Source: a virus
Reading direction: 5' to 3' (one strand)
IMG/VR virus record: IMGVR_UViG_3300030116_001630
Span: 1 to 20,804 of that record
DNA length: 20,804 bases
Below are positions 6,503 through 14,364 of this stretch, one piece after another (position 1 is the first letter of the stretch; every line of letters begins with the position of its first letter). The translations under genes were made by a program, and so were the position numbers. The notes under the pieces were generated by a model, which had not been told where the DNA came from, did no database searches, and saw nothing but the letters and a program-made list of their open reading frames with translations.

Positions 6503-8209
6503 CTAATTTAAAACGCTTTCATTTAACACCATCGAATTCAACAGACTTGCACCACCCGGCAAGAATTGAATACTGATCGACTCAATAATTGTAGCACTAT
6601 CTGATAGAATTTTGGTAAAACTATCCGTTAATACTTCCGTTACACTAAAGGTATCCGATTTAGTAGGCGCTATCAAACTGCTAAGTTGCTCTGATATAGA
6701 CGTAGTATCCTGTTGTAGGTCAGCAGCAGCTAGATTGTTAAGTTCTTGCATAAGTATCTGATCTGACAACACATTTTGCCCTGCAATAGCAAGGCTTTCG
6801 GTTACAGTTAGTGAATCTGCTGGGGCCAACGAAGTGCTTAAAACAGGGGAATCAGTAGCCCCAAAGCTGTCAGCCTGTGGTATGGACATGCCTAAAGCAG
6901 CTGCTTCTTGGAGTCCATAAGAATCTGCTAGTCCAGGCAAAATAAAGTCAAAAGTAGGTGTATCTGATACCGATACAATATTGCTTTTGTTTAATCCTGA
7001 CTCAGTAGCTAGGTTGTCTGATGCGCTTGCTAAGTCGTCTAACGCGTACGCATCAGTAAAAGTTCGTAAGTAAGTTACAGTTCTATCTAAAGATTCTGTT
7101 ATAGACATGGCTGCGATAGCGCCAGAGCCTGCAGTTATGCCGGCTTGGCCCCCCATGCCGGAGTGAATACTACAGTAGTAATGCAGCGTACTAGGCGTAG
7201 ATCCTGTTACTTGTATTTCAGTGTACGCACCTGACGTACCTGGGGTGCCGTTTGTAGTGACGTTGGTTGTATATTCACTACCGCTGTTATGAGTACCATT
7301 AGAAGTAGTAGAAAACCTAAACGGGTGACCAGAATTAGAAGAATCTGACTGATCAAAGGTATAAGTAATACCTGTTTCTAAAGCTAAAGTAGGGCTTACA
7401 ACCCCGTCTATGTAGTATTTATTACCAGAACCAAAACTATTAGAGCCAGATGCAACCGTCACCGTAAAGGTTTTGCTTGTTACAGTACCCTCTGCAAGTG
7501 CTTTGCCTACTAGCTTTGCGTCAGTTTCGGAGATACTAGTAGTATCTGTTTTTGCTAAAGAACTTAGTAGAGCTACCGCTTCAGATATACTAGGGGTATC
7601 TGTTTTGCCTAACTCAGTGTCTACGGATGCAACTGCATCAGACACGATTGGAGTATCTGTTTTGGCTAAGCTAGATAAAAATGCAGTAGTCTCAGAGATT
7701 GTAGTGCTGTCAGTTTTAGCTAGATCAGTCAACAACGCCGCTGCCTCTGACACAACAGGTGTATCCGCTAGGGGTTTGCTTACATCTAACGCGGGGGAAT
7801 CTATGAATGCGTATGAATCTGTAAACCCACGAACATAAGACACAACTCTACTGAATTGTTCTGTTACTGTTGCTGTATCAGAGGCTGCTTTGTCTAGAGC
7901 TTTAGCGGCTAACTCTTCAATGCTAGTAGAGTCAGCAAGTACTTTAGCAACTTCTTTTGAGGATATTACCGCCTGAACACCGAAACTAAGGGCGTTAGGA
8001 CTATCAAATTGGGCTGTGAAATAAAGGTTTTTAGTGTCAGGGTCTAAAAATACGTCTGCGAAAGACATAAGTGTGTACGCGGACACAGCTTCTGCATGTT
8101 GGAATGTAACGGTAGACTGGGCATGAACAAAGGTCGTAGTTGGTTCGGTAGCATCTGTTTGTACTACTAACGCTAACTTATTAAAGTCTACGGTTAACTT
8201 AAATGCCAT
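6503..8209 (-). CDS. Repeat-containing virion protein with embedded cupredoxin-like domain (568 aa)
   Basis: This is a probable tail or fibre-associated structural protein. After a roughly 90-residue N-terminal unit come degenerate Ser/Thr/Asp repeats, including four clear 18-19 residue copies (residues about 148-220, pattern TDTPSISEAVALLSSLAK). Residues about 240-365 form a separate beta domain whose potential ligands match a type-1 copper site: His295 in GHPFRF, then Cys346, His349 and Met352 in YYCSIHSGMGG. The last 200 residues return to related degenerate repeats (ADSFGATDSPVLS, ADSLTVTESLAIAG). Copper binding is inferred from the motif, not proven; the C-x2-H-x2-M spacing is tighter at Met than in plastocyanin (C-x2-H-x4-M). 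The ATG overlaps the upstream stop (TAATG) with no Shine-Dalgarno sequence nearby, so translation probably depends on reinitiation after the 124-aa gene. Confidence 0.85.
   Translation of the reverse strand: MAFKLTVDFNKLALVVQTDATEPTTTFVHAQSTVTFQHAEAVSAYTLMSFADVFLDPDTKNLYFTAQFDSPNALSFGVQAVISSKEVAKVLADSTSIEELAAKALDKAASDTATVTEQFSRVVSYVRGFTDSYAFIDSPALDVSKPLADTPVVSEAAALLTDLAKTDSTTISETTAFLSSLAKTDTPIVSDAVASVDTELGKTDTPSISEAVALLSSLAKTDTTSISETDAKLVGKALAEGTVTSKTFTVTVASGSNSFGSGNKYYIDGVVSPTLALETGITYTFDQSDSSNSGHPFRFSTTSNGTHNSGSEYTTNVTTNGTPGTSGAYTEIQVTGSTPSTLHYYCSIHSGMGGQAGITAGSGAIAAMSITESLDRTVTYLRTFTDAYALDDLASASDNLATESGLNKSNIVSVSDTPTFDFILPGLADSYGLQEAAALGMSIPQADSFGATDSPVLSTSLAPADSLTVTESLAIAGQNVLSDQILMQELNNLAAADLQQDTTSISEQLSSLIAPTKSDTFSVTEVLTDSFTKILSDSATIIESISIQFLPGGASLLNSMVLNESVLN
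7550..7768 (-). repeat. Four tandem 18-19-residue protein repeats in the 568-aa virion protein
   Basis: Four consecutive repeats encode ADTPVVSEAAALLTDLAK, TDSTTISETTAFLSSLAK, TDTPIVSDAVASVDTELGK and TDTPSISEAVALLSSLAK (18, 18, 19 and 18 residues, 73 in total). A degraded fifth unit (TDTTSISETDAKLVGKAL) follows, and weaker relatives occur toward the C-terminus of the same protein. The pattern (T/A)DT..(I/V)S(E/D)..A..... suggests a repetitive stalk or spacer. Synonymous codons differ between copies, so the array is not a recent DNA expansion. Confidence 0.8.
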
Positions 8210-8583
8210 TAGTCGAAATCGTCACGCACTACAAACTTCACTAAATCGTGTACAGTTTGTATGCCTCCATTAGACTTGGTGAACTCAACTTCCCCCTCGA
8301 ATGTACCGGATTTAGTCCAGGTACCACTTGGGAAGATAGTCTTACACTCTCCTGAAGAAGGAGTAGTAAGCGTCATGGTTATAGTTGAGAGCACTGTAGT
8401 TTCTCCGACTTCTCGGATTCTAAGTTTTACAGTACCACCGGTTACGTCTATGGGTGCCCACGTGTTCGAATCCTCTGGATCTAATGTCTGTCCAGAAGCA
8501 GCGGTGTTGCTGTCTTTTAGCGTAAAGTTAAGCTCAGGGAGCGTATCTCCTACTACTAATTTTATTGTTGATGCATAAGCCAT
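8209..8583 (-). CDS. BppU N-terminal-domain-like structural protein (124 aa)
   Basis: This is a small all-beta protein, probably part of the distal tail or baseplate-like adsorption apparatus. The sequence follows the pattern of the BppU_N family (formerly DUF2479): an opening strand (STIKLVVGDTLPELNFTLKD), a middle pair (IDVTGGTVKLRIREVG and TTVLSTITMTLT), and a closing part with WTKSGTFEGEVEFT followed by VKFVVRDDFD. In lactococcal phages this domain anchors receptor-binding complexes, and stand-alone versions occur in many tailed phages. Family assignment is from pattern recognition. The ATG has a GAGGT site about 8 bases upstream in a 25-base gap after the giant 1917-aa gene, marking the start of the adsorption module. 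The stop overlaps the start of the 568-aa gene. Confidence 0.78.
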   Translation of the reverse strand: MAYASTIKLVVGDTLPELNFTLKDSNTAASGQTLDPEDSNTWAPIDVTGGTVKLRIREVGETTVLSTITMTLTTPSSGECKTIFPSGTWTKSGTFEGEVEFTKSNGGIQTVHDLVKFVVRDDFD

Positions 8584-8608
8584 AATTATTACCTCAAAAT
8601 ATTATATC

Positions 8609-11600
8609 CTAAAAAGAAGCATAGAACGGTATATACTTCTTCGCTCGGAAGTCTCCTTTAAATATATCTTCTAGTCTCTCAGCAGTGGGTCCTAGAGGAG
8701 ACACCCAGAACTCATCACCATAGTTACCTGCTTCAATCATGGGTAATAACAAACCATACGGCCCTAAAACACCCGATCTATCAATTATTTCGTAGCTGTA
8801 CTCCCCATAATCCATTGTATTAGTACGTAGTTTCTTCTCATCAAACCCGGAGAATAAGTACTTCAACAGTTCTCTAAGCTCTAAACCAAGCATAGCAGCA
8901 GGCAGTAAAGTTATTGCACCTATAACTAAAGGTACAGAAGCAGCACTCAAGTCACCTGTTTCAGCGTACTTATTGTTAACTTCACGCATTGCACCTCCGA
9001 TGATATTCTTACCGTATGCGTAGAAGAATGACTTAAGCTGCCATATCAGAGCAGTATAGGGGTTAGAAGCCCAAACAGGTCTTTCTGCAGCATTAGGTCT
9101 AATAATAGACTCATCTACAAATCGACCTAACGCATCTTGTACTTTCTTACCTTGTGGAGTGTTGAAGTTACGTCTTGTGCCTTGCTTACCTGTCTTACGT
9201 TCTTTTGTAGCCCAAGTAAGTACGTCGTCTGCTTCTACATTCAACTCATTCAAATATCGTATAGATGTAGCATCTCCATTCTTTGCACGCCCTGCATGAT
9301 GTAACAAGAACTGCTCACCCATACCCAGTGCAAAAGTACGCGTAAACTTAGTGAACATTTCGGTACCTGTAACTTTAAAAAACCCATCAGTTAAAAACTT
9401 AGAGGTTTCTGTCATAAAGTTAAGTTCGTTAGCGTTAATGTACATAGTCGCCAGGGAGTCAAATGTAGTGACACCCACATCTCTAGCAAACTGTTGCATC
9501 TCAGCTTTGTTGTTAAAGTAGTGTTGAAGCTGGTTAAAACCTACACCAAGAGAGCTAAACTCTTTAGACCTTAGTATTGGCCCTGCTAAATCAGGTAACG
9601 ATGCTAGTACGGCAAAAGTAAGATAGGTTGTTACGTTTAAGAACAAGCCCCAGCTGTTAAGGTTTCTTTGCCACGGCTTCATGCCCAGACCTGTTTTACC
9701 CAGCATAGCTTTTACTGCATCTCTAGCACCTTGCTGGTCGGTAGGATCATCTATACGCTGCAATAAGGTTTCTACAGCTCGCCACCCGGTTACTTCGTCG
9801 CCTGCTTTGATACCCTCAAAACCTTTTATATTTTTAAGCTTTGCAAGATCAGCGTTACGTACAGTGGTTCGGGCTTTATTATTGTAGTCAGTACGCTTAA
9901 CCATGTCCTCTACGTACTTACGTATAGCCTGATCTGGGGATATTAAGACGCCTACATCGCCCTCTGGGTTAATGTTTCCTTGAGCATCTACCCCCCTACG
10001 TAAAGCTTCGTTAGGTATTGCAGTGAAAAGTTCTGCCCTTTCTACGCCCATTCCTATAGCTAAATCTGAACCAGACTCATCGACGTTAAGATCACTACTC
10101 TCTTCGCCTCTAATAATCTCTTCAATAACTTTGTTTATTAAGTCGTCAGATATTTGTGGGTTGTATGCTTTAAGTACCTTAGCTAACTCCCCCCGAGCAT
10201 TCGGGTTGTTTTCAATCGAAGATAGATCTAACTGTCTACTAAAGAAGTTTTTACGTTTTTTAATCTTAGGGTTATTAGGAGATACATAAGTTTCGTAGAA
10301 GTTGTCTAGCCATTTTCTGATCTCTTGTGCTTTAGGTGGCAAGTCTTCGGTGTTTATACTTTCTTGCTCTGCTTGCAACAGTAACTCATTGAATTGCTGT
10401 ATCTCTGCTTTTGAAGGTTCTCCTGCTTTTTGTGGGTCAATCAGGTCGTACAAACTATTTAAGTACTGGTTAATCACCAGAATTCTGTAATTAAGGTGTC
10501 CGGTCTTATCTGTTGACTGCGACCTAGAGTAAAAGATATTAGCTAGCTCTTCGCCCCCTACTTTGGTCAAGTAGTTGTGGGCAGGAGCTATTAACCACTT
10601 GACCCCCCAGTGCTTCATGTTTTGGGGTACGTTGTTATCTATACCTGCCAGTATCTTCTTAGCTTCTGTATTAATACGCCTGGCGTTCTTTTCACCAATA
10701 GTTTGTTTAGCGAAATTAGTAACAGAGTCCGTCATATCTCTGATACGTACTTTGGTAGTTGTTTGTAGCGGCTGTTCTTCAGGAGTTCTACCTTCTTTAT
10801 AGGACTGAACTACCTGCTGAGCATAGTTATTAAACTCGGGGTTAATCCCTTTGCCAAACCTTTCTTGGATAGTTTTATGTAAGTCATTGAAGAACTTACG
10901 TATCTTATTAGCTAGTCTCTTAAAGTATGCCTCAGACCCGTTGCCTGGCTTTTTGCCCTCATTGATAAGAAACAACGCCATCTGATCGGCATACCACTCC
11001 TCGAAACCATAATCACCTGTATAGGGTTCACCTATTCTGTCTTGAGCCTTTTCAAACTCTTTGTTAAGGACTTTCCACAGATTAGGGCTATTTACGAGTT
11101 TGTTAATTTCTTGCACAAACAACGAATGCCCTAGCTCATGTCCTACGGCTAACACGCCAGTGTAGAGGTCTTGTGGGGTTGCTCTACCTCTAGTAGTCGG
11201 TATGTTGAGAATAATTACATCAGTGTCACCAAAAGTAACAATCTTCCCACGCCTACCACTGTTCTTCATCTGCTGCTGTTTAGCACGGATAAAGTTGTTG
11301 GGGTTTATACGATTACCAGAGTCGTCTAGGTAGGTAGTGTCTTGATTAAAAGTAAAAGTAGCAGTGTCATCGGCTGTAATTATTTTTACTTTTCTATTGA
11401 AGCCAAAATTCTTTTCTACAATATTTTTTAGGTTACGTAGAAGATTATCTGTGCCATCACTAAACACATCAGCTGCGGCTTGTGAGTAGGATACTCCCTT
11501 GTTAATTGCAGTGGGGCCTCTAGCAGCTTGAGAATAGTTAGGGTCATTTAGCGACCTTCTACTATCATACCAACCCTCGCCCTCTTCTAGATCTAAACGG

Positions 11601-14362
11601 GTAGGAATTACTCGCTCTGTAGATGGGCCAGCAGTCTCTAAAGGCTGTTCCATCATAACCTGCTGTTCTCCACGGGGGTCAGCAGTTTCGGTATCTCGGT
11701 CTATAGCACCAGACCTAACAGCCTCAGTGTCAATACCTTCTTGAAACGCTATGTTTTCTACAGTATCTAAATACTCAGGTGACTGCTTAACAATTTCATC
11801 AGTTTGATTGTCGAGCCTGCTAAACCTGTCCTTAGCTTCACTTACTAAATCAGCCTCAGTAAAATTGCCTTGTTCTACTATTTTAGCTTCTATGTCCGCA
11901 GCAGATTCTTGTCTAGGAGCTGACCTAGGTAAATTATTTAGCTGACGTAAAGTTAGCTGTCTGCCTCCTTGTACAAATACAGGGGCTGTGGATAAGATTT
12001 GTTCGTTAACTGGCACACCTTGAAATAATAGCTGACTCCCCTCGTTGTTAAGGGCATCTAGCAAACCACCAAAGCCACTAGCTATCTGTTGCCCAAACGA
12101 CAAATCAGAGTCGGATTGCTCAGATAATGTTCTGCCTGCAACCATTAGATCTTGTATATTTACATCAGAAGTAGTGCCGTCTTGTTCTCGTAACTGCCAC
12201 CCATCGATCTTAAAACCCTTAAATGCGGTTTGCTTAGATTTAGTTTTTGCTTTCTGTAGTATGTCAGCAGCATCAAGCGGCCTGCCTTCTGCAGTTCCAG
12301 ACTTACCAATAGCATAAAACCCAGGCTGGACTGCATCAGATAAAAATACATCGCCTGGACCTTCTACCTCACGTAGGTACGCTTTTATAACTCCATCAGA
12401 AAGAGTATCAATTCTTCTAGAACCATCTGGCCCAGGAGTATTCCAGTATGTTTGTTCTTCGGTCGTTAACGTATCTAAGTAAGCTTGTTTGTTTTCTTCT
12501 GAAGCTTTACCTGTGGCTTTGTAAAGAACTACTTCGTTATCTTCGTTACGAACATAGTCAAACGCACCGCCCTCAGCTTCTTGTGTTTCTAACCCTTCTG
12601 TCTGCGTAACTTCAGCGTCATCAGCTTCTGCATCAAGCATTTCAGAGGTTTCATCCCCCATGTCCATGTTTCTCTCACGGACTGCTTGCTCGAGCATTTC
12701 TTTCTCGACTACATAACCAGCGTTCTTATCTAGTATCTTTCTATTGGCATTACGTACAGCTGCAGCCACACCTTCTTGGTTTGTACTTTGTTCGAATACA
12801 ATCTGGCCATCTTTATTACGTATGCGTACAACACGATCGTGTGTTTCATTCTTTACGGCAGTGTAGCCAAGAGCGTCACGTATCTGTTCTTCGGTAGGGC
12901 CACCCGTAGAAGCCCTATCAAATGCTTCGGCTTTTTCTCTATTAGTGGTATACAAAGTACCTGTGGGTGTAGATATAGCTATAATGTCGTCACGGCCTGC
13001 AAAATTAGGTACTAGGTCTGAGCCTTTAGGAACCCATACTGCATCTTTATCTATAGCGGGATCTAAAACACTAGCAGCCTGTGCATCTAACTGTTCTTGC
13101 GTTTCAGGTATAACATCTCTGCCATCCCCGTACTGTTCTTTCCTAGCATTCGCTCTATATGTTCTTTCAAACCCAGCTTCTATTTGATCTTTTGCGCCTT
13201 TGAATATTCCTGCAATCGCACTACCAGCGCCACCTCTAGCCCCACCAGCTACAGAACCAGCAAACGCAGCTTCACCGAGTCTAAGTTTTGCCATAGCCGC
13301 GGTATAGTCATCATCGATTGCAAACCTCTGTGCGATCTGCAGACCTTCTTGAGCTGTCTCTGTAGTGCCTTCTACTACAGAAGAACGACCAAAACCTTTT
13401 ACTATATCTTTAGCTAACTGCCCTACATACATGCCGTCACCAGAAGCTTTACGTAATGCAAGTAATTCAGCTTCTTTAAGTCTTGCGCCACTAGCGCGTT
13501 TTTCATACAAACGTAGGAGCTTTTGTTGTTCAACTGTAAGTTTTTGTCCTTTACGTACTTTATTTAACGTTTGCCCCATTGGAGTACGCGTGAGAGCTTG
13601 TTTGAATAGGGTTTTAGCAAAAAAGACTTCGCCCATTGTGTCCAGGGCGGCTTGAGGTATACCTAAGATTGCAGACATAGCTGCTTCATCTTTGGTTATT
13701 TCTATACCAGCTTCTTGGTACTCGTTAAGAGACTGAGCACTACCTACTACGTAACTCTGCCCAAAAGCCCCACTTACAGCACCATATTTAGGTAGTTTGG
13801 CGGCTGCTATAGTGCTTTTAAGTAAAGCATCTTCCGCTTTATCTAAAGTAGCTCCTGCAGTTTTCTTACGTAGCAGCTCTTCTGTGATTTCTTTACTAGC
13901 AGCAATGCTTGTCTTACGCAGTCCATACTTAGCTAAAAGACCCCCTACAAACCCAGCGCCACCACTAGAAATAGAAGTAAGCGCCATAGGAGTAAACCTA
14001 CCAACATTAACAACCGCCTGGTCCCAAGTTTTTTCTAAGCTAGGGTCATTTACGTAGTCTTCCCAGGTTTCTACTCGTTGTGCTTCTGCTCCCGCCTCAA
14101 TATCGCTCATTTGTGCTCTATTGAAGTTAGCTTGGGCTGCTTCTCTATTACCAGCCAAAACTTGTGCCATAGCACTAAATCTATCTACGTCACCCTCGAA
14201 CTGAGCTACGCCTTGTCTAAAACCAGAATCAAATGTTTCTTTTGTGCCTAGGGGAGCTGCTACCGGATCAATATCCGACTCAGTAGCTACTTCATTAAGT
14301 ACGTTGGCGGCGTCTTGTTTGTTTTTGTAGAAAAGACCGAGGATTGTGTTTTCATCAGCCAC
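8609..14362 (-). CDS. Giant internal virion (ejection) protein with zinc-metallopeptidase motif (1917 aa)
   Basis: This is the largest gene here and the probable functional counterpart of the T7 gp16-type ejection protein, packaged in the head and delivered into the host envelope with the DNA. The N-terminal 400 residues contain Gly/Ala-rich helical stretches (GGAGFVGGLLAKYG near 130-145; AAFAGSVAGGARGGAGSAIA near 365-385). An acidic, Gln-rich middle follows. A metallopeptidase signature comes next: HELGH at 1075-1079, in GHELGHSLFVQEI, and EEWYADQ with Glu1122 and Asp1126, fitting the gluzincin pattern HExxH...ExxxD. The C-terminal third is helical with hydrophobic segments near 1571-1593 and 1810-1828, and carries a RPNAAERPVWASNPYTALIW motif seen in other large phage proteins. 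I found no lytic-transglycosylase motif. The start is GTG, 2 bases after the upstream stop and preceded by GAGGGGGG. Ejection role: by context and length; peptidase activity: inferred. Confidence 0.88.
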   Translation of the reverse strand: MADENTILGLFYKNKQDAANVLNEVATESDIDPVAAPLGTKETFDSGFRQGVAQFEGDVDRFSAMAQVLAGNREAAQANFNRAQMSDIEAGAEAQRVETWEDYVNDPSLEKTWDQAVVNVGRFTPMALTSISSGGAGFVGGLLAKYGLRKTSIAASKEITEELLRKKTAGATLDKAEDALLKSTIAAAKLPKYGAVSGAFGQSYVVGSAQSLNEYQEAGIEITKDEAAMSAILGIPQAALDTMGEVFFAKTLFKQALTRTPMGQTLNKVRKGQKLTVEQQKLLRLYEKRASGARLKEAELLALRKASGDGMYVGQLAKDIVKGFGRSSVVEGTTETAQEGLQIAQRFAIDDDYTAAMAKLRLGEAAFAGSVAGGARGGAGSAIAGIFKGAKDQIEAGFERTYRANARKEQYGDGRDVIPETQEQLDAQAASVLDPAIDKDAVWVPKGSDLVPNFAGRDDIIAISTPTGTLYTTNREKAEAFDRASTGGPTEEQIRDALGYTAVKNETHDRVVRIRNKDGQIVFEQSTNQEGVAAAVRNANRKILDKNAGYVVEKEMLEQAVRERNMDMGDETSEMLDAEADDAEVTQTEGLETQEAEGGAFDYVRNEDNEVVLYKATGKASEENKQAYLDTLTTEEQTYWNTPGPDGSRRIDTLSDGVIKAYLREVEGPGDVFLSDAVQPGFYAIGKSGTAEGRPLDAADILQKAKTKSKQTAFKGFKIDGWQLREQDGTTSDVNIQDLMVAGRTLSEQSDSDLSFGQQIASGFGGLLDALNNEGSQLLFQGVPVNEQILSTAPVFVQGGRQLTLRQLNNLPRSAPRQESAADIEAKIVEQGNFTEADLVSEAKDRFSRLDNQTDEIVKQSPEYLDTVENIAFQEGIDTEAVRSGAIDRDTETADPRGEQQVMMEQPLETAGPSTERVIPTRLDLEEGEGWYDSRRSLNDPNYSQAARGPTAINKGVSYSQAAADVFSDGTDNLLRNLKNIVEKNFGFNRKVKIITADDTATFTFNQDTTYLDDSGNRINPNNFIRAKQQQMKNSGRRGKIVTFGDTDVIILNIPTTRGRATPQDLYTGVLAVGHELGHSLFVQEINKLVNSPNLWKVLNKEFEKAQDRIGEPYTGDYGFEEWYADQMALFLINEGKKPGNGSEAYFKRLANKIRKFFNDLHKTIQERFGKGINPEFNNYAQQVVQSYKEGRTPEEQPLQTTTKVRIRDMTDSVTNFAKQTIGEKNARRINTEAKKILAGIDNNVPQNMKHWGVKWLIAPAHNYLTKVGGEELANIFYSRSQSTDKTGHLNYRILVINQYLNSLYDLIDPQKAGEPSKAEIQQFNELLLQAEQESINTEDLPPKAQEIRKWLDNFYETYVSPNNPKIKKRKNFFSRQLDLSSIENNPNARGELAKVLKAYNPQISDDLINKVIEEIIRGEESSDLNVDESGSDLAIGMGVERAELFTAIPNEALRRGVDAQGNINPEGDVGVLISPDQAIRKYVEDMVKRTDYNNKARTTVRNADLAKLKNIKGFEGIKAGDEVTGWRAVETLLQRIDDPTDQQGARDAVKAMLGKTGLGMKPWQRNLNSWGLFLNVTTYLTFAVLASLPDLAGPILRSKEFSSLGVGFNQLQHYFNNKAEMQQFARDVGVTTFDSLATMYINANELNFMTETSKFLTDGFFKVTGTEMFTKFTRTFALGMGEQFLLHHAGRAKNGDATSIRYLNELNVEADDVLTWATKERKTGKQGTRRNFNTPQGKKVQDALGRFVDESIIRPNAAERPVWASNPYTALIWQLKSFFYAYGKNIIGGAMREVNNKYAETGDLSAASVPLVIGAITLLPAAMLGLELRELLKYLFSGFDEKKLRTNTMDYGEYSYEIIDRSGVLGPYGLLLPMIEAGNYGDEFWVSPLGPTAERLEDIFKGDFRAKKYIPFYASF

Positions 14363-14364
14363 AC

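Noticed and set aside
8205-8213. One-base stop-start overlaps considered as programmed frameshift sites
   Set aside because: No slippery heptamer or downstream structure was seen, and each downstream frame has its own ATG or GTG and a complete protein, so reinitiation explains them.
8601-8606. TATAAT on the minus strand just upstream of the 124-aa gene, a possible promoter -10 box
   Set aside because: The sequence 17 bases further upstream (CCGTTC) does not resemble a -35 box and the region is AT-rich, so a chance match is likely. An internal promoter for the adsorption module remains possible but is not supported.
8609-14362. Reading the giant protein as a polymorphic toxin, DNA methylase/helicase defence protein or transglycosylase
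   Set aside because: Length and gene neighbourhood fit an ejection protein. I found no helicase or methylase motifs and no clear lytic-transglycosylase catalytic block; only the metallopeptidase signature stands out.
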